Part shown: piece by piece, positions 1 through 8,785 of the stretch
Numbering within the stretch: position 1 is the first letter of the stretch
Layout of the letters: each line of letters opens with the position of its first letter
DNA from: Acidovorax sp.
GTDB taxonomy: Bacteria > Pseudomonadota > Gammaproteobacteria > Burkholderiales > Burkholderiaceae_C
Direction of reading: 5' to 3'
DNA length: 64,000 nucleotides
Assembly: GCF_027492855.1 (NCBI RefSeq)
Contig: NZ_JAPUDY010000051.1
Coordinates: 124,001 to 188,000 of the forward strand
Translations under genes and position numbers: made by a program
Notes under the pieces: model-generated
Told to the model about the DNA's origin: nothing
Database searches by the model: none
The model's input: the letters and a program-made list of their open reading frames with translations, nothing else

Positions 1-1169
1 ACGCAGATCAGTGCGAGAAAAACAAGGTACTGGGTCAGGCCCAGGCTGGCCGAGCGCCCCGCGTAGTCGGCGATCGTCAAAGGGCCGCTCAAATTCTTGA
101 GGGATGCTTCGCCAATGACCATGCGCCCCATCATGCGCAGCGTCAGGATCGACACATCCCAGGTCTTGACCAGGCCACCCCAGGCGCCCTCCAGCACACC
201 GTATTCGACCGTGACGAACTCCGGTGCGGCACCCACGTAGGCACCAATACGCCCCACGGTGGCGCCCGGCTCCGGCTTGGCCTCGGGCAACACGTTCAGC
301 GTGAGCGACTGCCCGGCGCGGTCAATGCGCCATGCCTGCTCCAGGGGTTCGTTGCCCCGCATGGACTGGCGGATCAACTCACGCAGTTGCTGCCCGTCCA
401 CCACGTCGGTGGTGCCGATCTTGAGCACCACGTCGCCCTGGCGCAAGCCTGCGCGGGCTGCTGCCCCATCGGGCATGACCTCACCCAGAACCGGGCGCGT
501 CCACGGGCCCAGAATCCCGATCTTGCGAAACAACTGCGCATCGGCCTCACGGCTGTCGATCTTGGACATGTCCAGCAGGATTTCACGGTGCGCAGCACCC
601 GCCTGCGGCTTCACATCCAGGCGCACAGTCTGCCCTTCGAGCGCCCCACGCGTCAGCAGCCAGCGCAGATCCTCAAACGAGCGGACAGGCTCCATGTCGT
701 CCGAGCCCAGCGCGGCGCGTTCAACCAGTTCTCCGCCCCGCAGGCCCGCAGCCTGCGCCACGGAGCCCGCCACCGGGCTGGCCAGCAGCGCGCGGGGCTC
801 TTCGACCCCATTCCAGTTGACGATGGAGTACAACAACACCGCCAGCAGCAGGTTGGCCACCGGCCCCGCCGCCACGATGGCCGCCCGCGAACGCAGAGGC
901 TGGGTATTGAAGGCCAGATGGCGCTCTTCGGGCGGCACGGGCGCCTCGCGCTCGTCCAGCATGCGCACATAGCCCCCCAGCGGGAAGGCGCCCAGCACGA
1001 ATTCCGTGGACGAACCCTTGGGCTGCCAGCGCAGCAGCGGATGGCCAAAGCCCACCGAAAACCGCAGCACCTTCACGCCACATGCCACGGCCACTCGGTA
1101 GTGCCCGTACTCATGCACCGCAATCAGAAGGCCGAGGGCCACGATGAAGGCAACGAGGGTCAACAGCAT
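1..1169 (-). CDS. rseP: RIP metalloprotease RseP (partial, C-terminus cut by window edge)
   Basis: Inner-membrane site-2 zinc protease (M50 family) that cleaves anti-sigma factor RseA within the membrane during the sigma-E envelope stress response and clears remnant signal peptides. About 389 residues are present. The first transmembrane helix carries the zinc-binding motif HEYGH (about residues 18-22) inside AVHEYGHY. A periplasmic stretch follows with two PDZ-like segments, including GAAARAGLRQGDVVLKIG. The second zinc ligand (DG near the last helices) lies beyond the window. The ATG at 1169 follows dxr by 35 bp, so this is the last visible gene of the rpsB-to-rseP series. Family assignment is firm. 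Confidence 0.95.
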   Translation of the reverse strand, partial: MLLTLVAFIVALGLLIAVHEYGHYRVAVACGVKVLRFSVGFGHPLLRWQPKGSSTEFVLGAFPLGGYVRMLDEREAPVPPEERHLAFNTQPLRSRAAIVAAGPVANLLLAVLLYSIVNWNGVEEPRALLASPVAGSVAQAAGLRGGELVERAALGSDDMEPVRSFEDLRWLLTRGALEGQTVRLDVKPQAGAAHREILLDMSKIDSREADAQLFRKIGILGPWTRPVLGEVMPDGAAARAGLRQGDVVLKIGTTDVVDGQQLRELIRQSMRGNEPLEQAWRIDRAGQSLTLNVLPEAKPEPGATVGRIGAYVGAAPEFVTVEYGVLEGAWGGLVKTWDVSILTLRMMGRMVIGEASLKNLSGPLTIADYAGRSASLGLTQYLVFLALIC

Positions 1170-1204
1170 GGGCAGATGATTCCGTGAGTGGAGCGCAAAA
1201 ATAC

Positions 1205-2389
1205 TCAGGCCGCCAGTCGGCCTGCGGCATGCTCTGCGGCATGACGGGCCTGGGTGTCCAGATCCAGCAGCGCCTCAAGCGAATCCGGATTGGAGGGCGA
1301 CACCGCATCCAAAGTTGCAAGGTTGACCGCATGAATATGGTCAAAACGCAGGCGGCCAGACAAAAACGCGCCCACGGCCACCTCATTGGCAGCATTCAGG
1401 ACGGCGGTCGTGCCTTCAGTGGCCTTCAGCGCCTGCCAGGACAGGTGCAACCCAGGGAAACGGATGGCATCGGCGTCTTCAAACACCAGCGCACTCAGCG
1501 TCGAAAAATCCAGTTTGCTCGCACCGCTGGCAATTCGCTCGGGCCAGGCCAGGCCACAGGCGATGGGCACGCGCATGTCCGGCGTACCCAACTGAGCAAG
1601 GATGGACGCATCCTTGAACTGCACCATCGAATGGATGATCTGCTGCGGATGGATCACCACCTTGATCTGGTCCGGGTGCAGATCGAACAACCAGCGTGCC
1701 TCGATCACTTCGAGCGCCTTGTTCATCATGGTGGCCGAATCCACCGAGATTTTGCGGCCCATCGAAAAATTGGGGTGCGCGCAGGCTTGGGCCGGGGTGA
1801 TCTCGGCCAGGGTCGCGGGATCGCGCTGGCGAAACGGCCCGCCCGATGCAGTGAGCAAAATGCTGTCCACCCGATCGGGCCAGGTGCTGGCGTCTTCGGG
1901 CAGGCACTGGAAGATGGCGGAATGCTCGCTGTCGATGGGCAGCAGCGTGGCACCGCCCTGCCGCACCGTCTGCATGAACAGCCCGCCGCCCACCACCAGG
2001 GCCTCCTTGTTGGCCAGCAGCAACCGCTTGCCCGCGCGGGCGGCAGCCAGGCAAGGCGCCAGGCCAGCAGCCCCCACGATGGCGGCCATGACGGCATCCA
2101 CCTCTGCATGGGATGCTATCAATTCAAGAGCATCTTGCGCTTGAAGAACAAGCGTCGGAAGGTTGTTTGCCTTCAATTTTTCCGCCATAAGCGCCGCATG
2201 GGGCGCACTGGCCATCACGGCGTAACGGGGACGGAACTGCGCGCACTGCGCAAGCATCAGATCCACTTGCGTGGCCGCACTCAAGGCAAACACCTCGAAA
2301 CGGTCCGGATGGCGGGCCACCACGTCGAGCGTGCTGGTGCCAATGGAGCCGGTGGAGCCGAGGACGGTGAGTCGTTGTTTCTTCATCAT
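1205..2389 (-). CDS. dxr: 1-deoxy-D-xylulose 5-phosphate reductoisomerase
   Basis: Converts DXP to 2-C-methyl-D-erythritol 4-phosphate with NADPH, the first committed step of the non-mevalonate isoprenoid pathway, in the cytoplasm. The 394-residue length is normal. Visible motifs in order are the NADPH-binding GSTGSIGTSTLDVV (residues 10-23), LLANKEALVVGG, the metal/substrate motif IDSEHSAIFQCL, TASGGPFR, NFSMGRKISVDSATMMNKAL and HPQQIIHSMVQF. The ATG at 2389 overlaps the cdsA stop by 4 bp, indicating coupling. It lies near uppS, which uses the isoprenoid product. A family-wide dispersed repeat (2112-2163) is read in frame here as the segment around PTLVLQAQDALELIAS, so that part is probably repeat-derived. 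Confidence 0.97.
   Translation of the reverse strand: MMKKQRLTVLGSTGSIGTSTLDVVARHPDRFEVFALSAATQVDLMLAQCAQFRPRYAVMASAPHAALMAEKLKANNLPTLVLQAQDALELIASHAEVDAVMAAIVGAAGLAPCLAAARAGKRLLLANKEALVVGGGLFMQTVRQGGATLLPIDSEHSAIFQCLPEDASTWPDRVDSILLTASGGPFRQRDPATLAEITPAQACAHPNFSMGRKISVDSATMMNKALEVIEARWLFDLHPDQIKVVIHPQQIIHSMVQFKDASILAQLGTPDMRVPIACGLAWPERIASGASKLDFSTLSALVFEDADAIRFPGLHLSWQALKATEGTTAVLNAANEVAVGAFLSGRLRFDHIHAVNLATLDAVSPSNPDSLEALLDLDTQARHAAEHAAGRLAA
2112..2163 (-). repeat. Dispersed short repeat, copy A, inside dxr
   Basis: The plus strand carries GCTATCAATT, then GAGCATCTTGCGCTTG, then AAGCGT. This is the same layout as the intergenic copies at 30021-30080 and 63171-63226: a GCTAT/AATT block, an AGC spacer, then GCGCTT-loop-AAGCGC. 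It is read in frame without a stop, so dxr tolerated it. Divergence is higher than in the other copies, so this is the least certain member. Confidence 0.55.
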
Positions 2390-3240
2390 GGGGTCGTCAG
2401 GCTCGTGAGCATCATGGCCAAGGGCAATGTCGGCAGCAAGGCATCCACCCGGTCGAGCACGCCGCCGTGCCCTGGCAGCAGGCCGCTGCTGTCCTTGACG
2501 CCCGCGCTGCGCTTGATGAGCGACTCCACCAGGTCACCCGACACGCTCATGGCCACCATGAACAGTGTCGCGATCACCAGCAGCCACCAGCCCTGTTGCG
2601 CCATGCGGCTGTAGAAGCTGGGCACGGCCGCCTGCCAATGGGCATCGGCCGCCACCCAGATGAAGGCCATGGCCACCACGCCCGCCAAGCCGCCCCACAC
2701 ACCTTCCCAGCTCTTGCCGGGGCTGATGGAGGGCGCCAGTTTGCCCTTGGTGAAGCGCAGGCCAAAGGCGCGGCCCGCGAAATAGGCAAAGATGTCGGCC
2801 ACCCACACCAGAAGCAGCACCGACAGCAGAAAATTGATGCCCACGTTGCGCGCCTGCACCACGGCCAGCCACGCCAGCCACAAGGCCAACACCCCTGCCA
2901 CCAGGCGCACGGCCGCAGGAATGCGGGGCCAGCCCGGCACACCGGCCTTGAGCAGCCAGGCCGTGGCCAGCACCCAGAGCCCGCCGCCCACGACCCAAAG
3001 TGCGGTCAACGGACGATCCACCCAACCCAAGGCCCAAGACCCCGCGCACAGGGCGACACATGCCGCGCCCACCGCGACCGAACCCGCCTGGCCAAAACCG
3101 CTCAGGCGGCCCCACTCCCACGCGCCAGCGGCCATGAGCACCAGCACCACGATGGTGAAGGGCACGGTGGATGGGTAAAAAAGCGCCGGCAGCAAAATAG
3201 CCAGCAGGACCAGGGCTGTGATGACACGCTGTTTGAGCAT
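2386..3240 (-). CDS. cdsA: Phosphatidate cytidylyltransferase (CDP-diglyceride synthase)
   Basis: Inner-membrane enzyme that makes CDP-diacylglycerol from CTP and phosphatidate, the branch point for phosphatidylethanolamine, phosphatidylglycerol and cardiolipin. The 284 residues are mostly hydrophobic, with about eight membrane helices. The C-terminal CDS signature is clear: SGDLVESLIKRSAGVKDSS then LLPGHGGVLDRVDAL, with the K-D and H-G-G...D-R-x-D residues intact. I chose the ATG at 3240 (MLKQRVITALVLL), which puts the first helix at the N-terminus; the longer frame upstream runs into uppS. The stop overlaps the dxr start (ATGA). It shares its product class with pgsA at 55.3 kb, which uses CDP-diacylglycerol. 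Confidence 0.96.
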   Translation of the reverse strand: MLKQRVITALVLLAILLPALFYPSTVPFTIVVLVLMAAGAWEWGRLSGFGQAGSVAVGAACVALCAGSWALGWVDRPLTALWVVGGGLWVLATAWLLKAGVPGWPRIPAAVRLVAGVLALWLAWLAVVQARNVGINFLLSVLLLVWVADIFAYFAGRAFGLRFTKGKLAPSISPGKSWEGVWGGLAGVVAMAFIWVAADAHWQAAVPSFYSRMAQQGWWLLVIATLFMVAMSVSGDLVESLIKRSAGVKDSSGLLPGHGGVLDRVDALLPTLPLAMMLTSLTTP

Positions 3241-3248
3241 GGGGCCTT

Positions 3249-3980
3249 TCAGCCCGGCATCGGATGGGGATGCGCGGACAGGATCTGTGCGGAGGTTTTG
3301 CCAAAACGGCGCTCGCGGCTGCCGAAGGCGGCAATCGCCTCGTCCAGCGCCGACTCGTCGAAATCCGGCCACAACCGGTCACTGAAAAAGAACTCGGAGT
3401 ATGCGGCCTGCCACAGCAGGAAGTTGCTGATCCGCATTTCGCCCCCGGTGCGGATCACCAGATCCGGGTCGGGCACATGGGCCATGCCCATCGCGCCATG
3501 CAGGCTGGCCTCGGTGATGGGCTCGCCGCGCGCGGCCAGTGAAGCCGCAGCCTGGGCGATGTCCCAGCGGCCGCCGTAGTTGAAGCACACGTTGAGCACC
3601 AGCCGGGTGTTGTCGGCCGTGGCGGCCTCTGCTTGCGCAAGGCCATCCCGCACCTTGGGCGACAAGCCTCCACGCTCGCCCACGAAGTACAGGCGCACGC
3701 CGTCCTTCTTGAGCTGCGGCACTTCGCGCGCCAGCGCCATGGCCAGCAGCTCCATGAGGCCGGAGACCTCATCGGCCGGGCGGTTCCAGTTTTCGGAGGA
3801 GAACGCAAAAACAGTCAGCACACCCACGCCGCGCTGCACGCAGGCGCGTGCGCAGCGGCGCAGTGAGTCAACCCCTTGTTTGTGGCCCGCTAGGCGCGGC
3901 AAAAACCGGCGCGTGGCCCAGCGGCCGTTGCCATCCATAACGATGGCGATGTGGTGTGGCACCACCGGAGATACGGGCAT
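3249..3980 (-). CDS. uppS: Undecaprenyl diphosphate synthase (cis-prenyltransferase)
   Basis: Adds eight isopentenyl units to farnesyl diphosphate in cis to form C55 undecaprenyl diphosphate, the lipid carrier for peptidoglycan and O-antigen. The 243 residues are typical of the family. The N-terminal active-site motif HIAIVMDGNGRWA holds the catalytic Asp. Further motifs are GVLTVFAFSSENWNRP, DLVIRTGGEMRISNFLLWQ and AYSEFFFSDRLWPDF near the C-terminus. The ATG at 3980 is the first that gives a family-like N-terminus. Only 8 bp separate it from cdsA, and it is followed upstream by frr at 4004, so it is part of one operon. Confidence 0.96.
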   Translation of the reverse strand: MPVSPVVPHHIAIVMDGNGRWATRRFLPRLAGHKQGVDSLRRCARACVQRGVGVLTVFAFSSENWNRPADEVSGLMELLAMALAREVPQLKKDGVRLYFVGERGGLSPKVRDGLAQAEAATADNTRLVLNVCFNYGGRWDIAQAAASLAARGEPITEASLHGAMGMAHVPDPDLVIRTGGEMRISNFLLWQAAYSEFFFSDRLWPDFDESALDEAIAAFGSRERRFGKTSAQILSAHPHPMPG

Positions 3981-4003
3981 GTGAACGTTCAAGCCTTCAG
4001 GGC

Positions 4004-4564
4004 TTAAACCGCCATGATTTCCTGCTCTTTGGCGGTCACCAGCGCATCGATCTCGGCGATGTGCCTGTCGGTAAATTTCTGCACGTCGGCTTCGGCACGT
4101 TTCTGGTCGTCTTCCGACGCCAGCTTGTCCTTGACCAGTTTCTTGACGGATTCGTTGGCATCGCGGCGCAGATTGCGCACGGCGATCTTGGCGCCCTCGC
4201 CTTCGGTGCGGGCCAGCTTGGTCATTTCCTTGCGGCGCTCTTCGCTCATGGGAGGCATGGGCACGCGGATCAAGTCGCCCATGGAAGCCGGATTCAGGCC
4301 CAGGTCGCTTTCGCGGATGGCCTTTTCGATCTTGGCGCCCATGCCCTTTTCCCAGGGCTGGACGCTGATGGTGCGCGAATCGATCAGCGCCACGTTGGCT
4401 ACCTGGGAGAGGGGCACCAGGGAGCCGTAGTACTCGACCTGCACCGTATCGAGCAGCGCGGGATTGGCGCGGCCGGTGCGGATCTTTTGCAGGTTGTTCT
4501 TGAAGGCCGCGATGGATTGGTCCATCTTGGTCTCTGCATTTTTCTTGATGTCGGCAATCGTCAT
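4004..4564 (-). CDS. frr: Ribosome recycling factor
   Basis: Splits post-termination ribosomes together with EF-G and IF3 after release of the finished protein. The 186 residues match the usual 185. The conserved helical-bundle sequence is visible: [19 protein letters not shown], then the beta domain with VEYYG and PLSQVANV, and the C-terminal helix ending in KEQEIMAV. I chose the ATG at 4564 because a strong ribosome-binding site (GAGGAGA) lies just upstream; the longer frame adds 19 unsupported residues. It sits between pyrH and uppS, the standard proteobacterial order. Confidence 0.97.
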   Translation of the reverse strand: MTIADIKKNAETKMDQSIAAFKNNLQKIRTGRANPALLDTVQVEYYGSLVPLSQVANVALIDSRTISVQPWEKGMGAKIEKAIRESDLGLNPASMGDLIRVPMPPMSEERRKEMTKLARTEGEGAKIAVRNLRRDANESVKKLVKDKLASEDDQKRAEADVQKFTDRHIAEIDALVTAKEQEIMAV

Positions 4565-4617
4565 GTTTTCTCCTCGGGGCCGACCTGCATCCAGTGCAGG
4601 CCCGTCCATCGTCGTCG

Positions 4618-5340
4618 TCAAGCGTAAACCAGCGTACCTTCGTCTTCACCCATCACCACGCGCTTCAAAGCGCCGTGTTTGATGATGGAAAACACCTTCA
4701 CCGGCAGCTTCTGGTCGCGGCACAGGGCAAACGCGGTCGCATCCATGATGCCCAGATTGCGGGACATGGCCTCGTCAAAGCTCAGCTTCGTGTAGCGCGT
4801 GGCCGTGGGGTCCTTCTGGGGGTCGGCAGTATAAACGCCGTCCACCTTGGTGGCCTTGAGCACCAGTTCGGCACCGATCTCGGCGCCGCGCAGGGCCGCC
4901 GCCGTGTCGGTAGTGAAAAAGGGGTTGCCCGTGCCAGCCGCAAAGACCACGACCTTGCCCTCTTCGAGGTATTGCAGCGCCTTGGGGCGCACATAGGGCT
5001 CAACCACCTGCTCGATGGCGATGGCGGACATCACACGGGCCACCAGGCCTTGCTTGTCCATGGCGTCGGCCAGGGCCAGGGCGTTCATCACGGTGGCCAG
5101 CATGCCCATGTAGTCGGCGGTGGCACGGTCCATGCCGACCGAGCCGCCCGCGACGCCACGGAAAATATTACCCCCACCGATCACCACCGCCACCTGCACG
5201 CCAAGGCGGGTGACTTCGGCGATCTCCTCGACCATGCGCACGATGGTGGCACGGTTGATACCGAAGGCGTCATCCCCCATCAGCGCCTCACCAGACAGCT
5301 TGAGCAAGATGCGCTTGTGGGCTGGTGCGGCGTTGGACAT
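4618..5340 (-). CDS. pyrH: Uridylate kinase (UMP kinase)
   Basis: Phosphorylates UMP to UDP with ATP; the bacterial hexameric enzyme belongs to the amino-acid kinase fold and is normally activated by GTP and inhibited by UTP. Length is 240 residues, as expected. Visible motifs are [16 protein letters not shown] at the N-terminus, [13 protein letters not shown] for the phosphate loop, the UMP-binding stretch [21 protein letters not shown], and [20 protein letters not shown]. It lies between tsf and frr, the conserved order that couples nucleotide supply with the translation genes. Confidence 0.97.
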   Translation of the reverse strand: MSNAAPAHKRILLKLSGEALMGDDAFGINRATIVRMVEEIAEVTRLGVQVAVVIGGGNIFRGVAGGSVGMDRATADYMGMLATVMNALALADAMDKQGLVARVMSAIAIEQVVEPYVRPKALQYLEEGKVVVFAAGTGNPFFTTDTAAALRGAEIGAELVLKATKVDGVYTADPQKDPTATRYTKLSFDEAMSRNLGIMDATAFALCRDQKLPVKVFSIIKHGALKRVVMGEDEGTLVYA

Positions 5341-5396
5341 GGGAAATTTCTCCGGTAGGTGGTGCAGGGCTTGGGTGGGGTTGTTGCAGGGAACGA

Positions 5397-6323
5397 TCAG
5401 GCAGCGGCCTTGGCGGCAGCCACTTGGGCAGCCACTTCGGCGGCGAAGTCGTCCACCTTCTTCTCGATGCCTTCGCCCACCACGTAGAGCGTGAAGCCCT
5501 TGATGGTGGTGTTGGCGGCCTTGAGCATTTGGGCCACGGTCTGCTTGCCGTCAGCGGCCTTCACGAAGACCTGGTCGGCCAGCGAGACTTCCTTGAGGTA
5601 CTTCTGCACGGCGCCGTCGATGCGCTTGGCGGTGATTTCGGCGCTTTGTGCGGGCTTGCCAGCAGCTACCAGCTCCTTGTTGGCTTCATCAGCCTTGCCT
5701 TCAGCGACCGAGCGCTCCTTGGCGATCAGGTCGGCAGGCACGTCGGCGCTGGTCAGGGCCACGGGCTTCATGGCGGCCACGTGCATGGCCACGTCCTTGG
5801 CGGCAGTGGCGTCACCTTCAAACTCGACGACCACGCCAATGCGCGAACCGTGCAGGTAAGCCGCCAGGTTGGAGCCGCTGAAACGCTTGAAGCGGCGGAA
5901 CGACATGTTCTCGCCGATCTTGCCGATCAGGCCCTTGCGCACGTCTTCCAGCGTGGGGCCGAAGCTGTCTTGTTCGTAGGCCAGTGCACCCAGGGCAGCC
6001 ACGTCAGCAGGGTTGTGCTCGGCCACCAGCTTGGCGGCGGCGTTGGCCAGTGCGATGAAGCTGTCGTTCTTGGAGACGAAGTCGGTTTCGCTGTTCACTT
6101 CGACCAGGGCGCCGGTAGTGCCGTTGATGAAGCTGGCGACCACGCCTTCAGCGGTGACGCGCGAAGCGGCCTTGCCAGCCTTGGTGCCGAGCTTGACGCG
6201 CAGCAGCTCTTCGGCCTTGGCCATGTCGCCGTCGGCTTCCGTCAGGGCCTTCTTGCATTCCATCATCGGGGCGTCGGTCTTGCCACGCAGTTCGGCAACC
6301 ATGCTTGCGGTAATTGCAGCCAT
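5397..6323 (-). CDS. tsf: Translation elongation factor Ts
   Basis: Guanine-nucleotide exchange factor that removes GDP from EF-Tu. The 308-residue protein (E. coli has 283) opens with a UBA-like domain, [16 protein letters not shown], followed by the EF-Tu contact motif [19 protein letters not shown]. The core and dimerisation parts follow, including [14 protein letters not shown]. The C-terminus has a short Ala-rich tail ([12 protein letters not shown]) beyond the usual end. A terminator-like hairpin lies between this gene and rpsB, so part of the rpsB transcripts probably stop before tsf. Confidence 0.97.
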   Translation of the reverse strand: MAAITASMVAELRGKTDAPMMECKKALTEADGDMAKAEELLRVKLGTKAGKAASRVTAEGVVASFINGTTGALVEVNSETDFVSKNDSFIALANAAAKLVAEHNPADVAALGALAYEQDSFGPTLEDVRKGLIGKIGENMSFRRFKRFSGSNLAAYLHGSRIGVVVEFEGDATAAKDVAMHVAAMKPVALTSADVPADLIAKERSVAEGKADEANKELVAAGKPAQSAEITAKRIDGAVQKYLKEVSLADQVFVKAADGKQTVAQMLKAANTTIKGFTLYVVGEGIEKKVDDFAAEVAAQVAAAKAAA

Positions 6324-6367
6324 CTTTATTCCTTCAGTGTTCAGTTCAGTGGGTTCAGATTCGGGCT

Positions 6368-6400
6368 AAAAAAAAGGGGGCTCACCAGGGGCCCCGCTTT
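6368..6400 (-). terminator. Terminator/attenuator between rpsB and tsf
   Basis: Read on the minus strand, a short GC-rich hairpin (GGGGC paired with GCCCC, extended by AAAG/CTTT around a small bulge) is followed at once by eight T residues. It lies in the 105-bp gap after rpsB. Partial termination at this point would set more S2 than EF-Ts, as is known for the E. coli rpsB-tsf operon. Confidence 0.7.
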
Positions 6401-6428
6401 TGTTCGCGACGGATCGCGCAGCCGGGTA

Positions 6429-7184
6429 TCAGGCGGCGGCTTCTTGCACTTCCACGAATTCGTCGGTGCTGCTTTCGGCGGTGGCGGCCTTCACGACTTC
6501 GTTCACGGCGTTGGCACGGCCTTCGATGATCGCGTCAGCGATACCACGGGCGTACAGCGTCACGGCCTTGGCCGAGTCGTCGTTGCCGGGGATCACGTAG
6601 TCGATGCCTTCGGGCGAGTGGTTGGTGTCAACCACGCCGATCAGCGGAATGCCCAGCTTCTTGGCTTCGGCCACGGCGATCTTGTGGAAGCCCACGTCGA
6701 TGATGAAGATGGCGTCAGGCAAAGCAGCCATGTCCTGGATGCCGCCGATGTCCTTTTCGAGCTTTTCGATTTCGCGGGAGAACGTCAGTTGCTCCTTCTT
6801 GCTCAGGCTGTCCAGGCCAGCTTCTTGCTGGGCCTTCATGTCCTTGAGGCGCTTGATCGAGGTCTTGACGGTCTTGAAGTTGGTCAGCATGCCGCCCAAC
6901 CAACGCTGGTCCACAAAAGGCACGCCAGCGCGCAGGGCTTCGGTGGACAGGATTTCACGGGCTTGGCGCTTCGTGCCGACCATCAGGATGGTGCCGCGGT
7001 TGGCAGCCAGTTGCTTGGCGAACTTTTGGGCTTCCTGGAACAGTGGCAGCGACTTTTCCAGGTTGATGATGTGAATCTTGTTGCGATGGCCGAAGATGTA
7101 GGGGGCCATCTTGGGGTTCCAGAAGCGGGTTTGGTGACCGAAGTGGACACCGGCTTCCAGCATTTCGCGCATGGTAACGGACAT
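6429..7184 (-). CDS. rpsB: 30S ribosomal protein S2
   Basis: Small-subunit protein S2, which binds near the platform with S1. The 251 residues start [26 protein letters not shown] in two parts of the S2 signature. The second signature is visible around [33 protein letters not shown]. The ATG at 7184 has an AAGG-type ribosome-binding site (revcomp of CTCCAAAGG at 7191-7199) upstream; the longer reading frame to 7355 lies in the leader. S2 represses its own mRNA in E. coli through the 5' leader, and here about 190 bp separate the start from the divergent amidase gene. A short Ala/Glu-rich C-terminal tail is present. Confidence 0.97.
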   Translation of the reverse strand: MSVTMREMLEAGVHFGHQTRFWNPKMAPYIFGHRNKIHIINLEKSLPLFQEAQKFAKQLAANRGTILMVGTKRQAREILSTEALRAGVPFVDQRWLGGMLTNFKTVKTSIKRLKDMKAQQEAGLDSLSKKEQLTFSREIEKLEKDIGGIQDMAALPDAIFIIDVGFHKIAVAEAKKLGIPLIGVVDTNHSPEGIDYVIPGNDDSAKAVTLYARGIADAIIEGRANAVNEVVKAATAESSTDEFVEVQEAAA

Positions 7185-7377
7185 AAAAATACTCCAAAGG
7201 TTAGGTCTAAAATCAGCCCCAATATTTGCTGCGCCGTGTTCCTCACGAACGCTGCAACACCTTGACAGGGCTGGTTTGCGATTGGTCTTGCCACAGCCGC
7301 AACACTCACGATGACTGCACGTTGCATGCACCGCTTGCGCCGCTACTTCCAGCAAAACCCAAAGATTCTAGCACACC

Positions 7378-8736
7378 ATGCTCGCTGACCTGATCACCAC
7401 TCGCGACCAACTGCGGGCCGGCACCACCACCGCGCCCGCCGAGCTGGAGCGCTGCATCAAAGCCGCACAGGCGCCTTCTAACACCCACAGTTTTGTGCGC
7501 ACCCTGTTCGACGCGGCACGCACCACAGTGGTGCAGCGCGACCTGGCCCACCTGCCCCTGGCCGGGCTGGCGGTGTCGGTCAAGGACTTGTTCGACATCG
7601 CGGGCCAGGCCACCCCGGCAGGCTCCACAGCCCTGGCCGATGCCCCTGCGGCCGCGAAGGATTGCCCTGCGGTGGCCCGCTTGCGGGCGGCGGGCGCCAA
7701 CCTGATCGGCCGGACGAACATGGTGGAATTCGCCTTCTCGGGCGTGGGCGTCAACCCCCACTTCGGCACACCAGCGGCGTGGGATGCACGCTTTGGCGCC
7801 CTGCCCGGCGCGCCACGCGTGCCGGGGGGCTCGTCCTCTGGCGCCGGGGTGTCGGTAGCCACGGGGGCGGCTTTCATCGGCCTGGGGTCGGACACCGGCG
7901 GGTCCATCCGGATTCCTGCGGCGCTCAACGGCATCGTGGGTTTCAAAAACACCACCCGCCTGGTGCCAACCACCGGCGCCGTGCCGCTGTCCACCACGCT
8001 CGACACCGCCTGCGCCATGACGCGCACCGTGCGCGACGCCATCGTGGTCCACGAGGTACTGGCCGCCCGGCGCGTCACGCGCAGCCTGGCGCCCCTGTCC
8101 CAATACCGACTCGCCGTGCCATCCACCCTGTTCCTGGACGGGCTGGACGCCACCGTGGCCCGCGCCTTCGAGCGCAGCCTGGATACCCTGCGCCAGGCCG
8201 GTGCACACATCGACACCATTGCCCTGCCCGCCGCGCTGGAGCAGCCCGCCTACGGCTTTGCGGCCCCCGAAAGCTACGCCTGGCACCGCGAGCTACTGCA
8301 GCGCGCGGGTGACTGCTACGACCCCCGTGTGCGCATGCGCATCGAAAAAGGCGTCACCCTGATGGCTTGGGAATATGTCGATTTGCTCCAGGCGCGCCAG
8401 CAATGGATCGCCCGGATGCTCGCCGACATGGAAGACTACGACGCCCTGCTGTCCCCCACGGTCCCCATCGTGGCGCCTGCCATTGCCGATGTCGCGCCAG
8501 CCAACGGCGCGGACAAGGCGCAGGACGCCGCGAGAGACGCCGAGTTCTTCCGCGTCAACAACCTGCTGCTGCGCAACACCAGTGTGGTGAACCTGCTGGA
8601 TGGCTGCGCGCTGTCCCTGCCCTGCCACGTGCAAGGGGAACTCCCTGTGGGCATGATGGTCTGGCATGGCGCCCTGCGAGACGACACAGTGCTGAACGTG
8701 AGTCTGCAGATCGAGAAGTTGCTACAAATACAATAG
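7378..8736 (+). CDS. Amidase signature family hydrolase
   Basis: Hydrolyses an amide bond; the substrate cannot be read from sequence. The 452-residue protein has the amidase-signature triad in order: Lys in LAVSVKDLFDIAG (about residues 65-77), the cis-Ser in GGSSSGAGVSVATG, and the nucleophile Ser in GLGSDTGGSIRIPAA. There is no signal peptide, so it is cytoplasmic. It is transcribed away from rpsB and is followed after 49 bp by a D-amino-acid-dehydrogenase-like gene, so a role in nitrogen scavenging is an inference. The last residues (LLQIQ) and the stop codon fall within a dispersed repeat (8721-8775), so the C-terminus may have been altered by that insertion. Confidence 0.88.
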   Translation: MLADLITTRDQLRAGTTTAPAELERCIKAAQAPSNTHSFVRTLFDAARTTVVQRDLAHLPLAGLAVSVKDLFDIAGQATPAGSTALADAPAAAKDCPAVARLRAAGANLIGRTNMVEFAFSGVGVNPHFGTPAAWDARFGALPGAPRVPGGSSSGAGVSVATGAAFIGLGSDTGGSIRIPAALNGIVGFKNTTRLVPTTGAVPLSTTLDTACAMTRTVRDAIVVHEVLAARRVTRSLAPLSQYRLAVPSTLFLDGLDATVARAFERSLDTLRQAGAHIDTIALPAALEQPAYGFAAPESYAWHRELLQRAGDCYDPRVRMRIEKGVTLMAWEYVDLLQARQQWIARMLADMEDYDALLSPTVPIVAPAIADVAPANGADKAQDAARDAEFFRVNNLLLRNTSVVNLLDGCALSLPCHVQGELPVGMMVWHGALRDDTVLNVSLQIEKLLQIQ

Positions 8737-8775
8737 CTACCAGCGCTTGACAATAAAGCGCTAGAGCCCAAAAAT
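8721..8775 (+). repeat. Dispersed short repeat, copy B, at amidase 3' end
   Basis: Contains AATAGCTACCAGCGCTTGAC then AATAAAGCGCTAGAGCCCAAAAA, with the inverted pair AGCGCTT/AAGCGCT. It matches the copies at 55237 and 57955 in layout. Its TAG triplet is the stop codon of the amidase gene. Confidence 0.8.
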
Positions 8776-8785
8776 ACCCATATTC

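Noticed and set aside
5325-7265. A 646-residue plus-strand frame opposite tsf and rpsB
   Set aside because: It is the antisense of two certain genes in a high-GC genome, has a repetitive Gly/His/Asp-rich composition and no family features.
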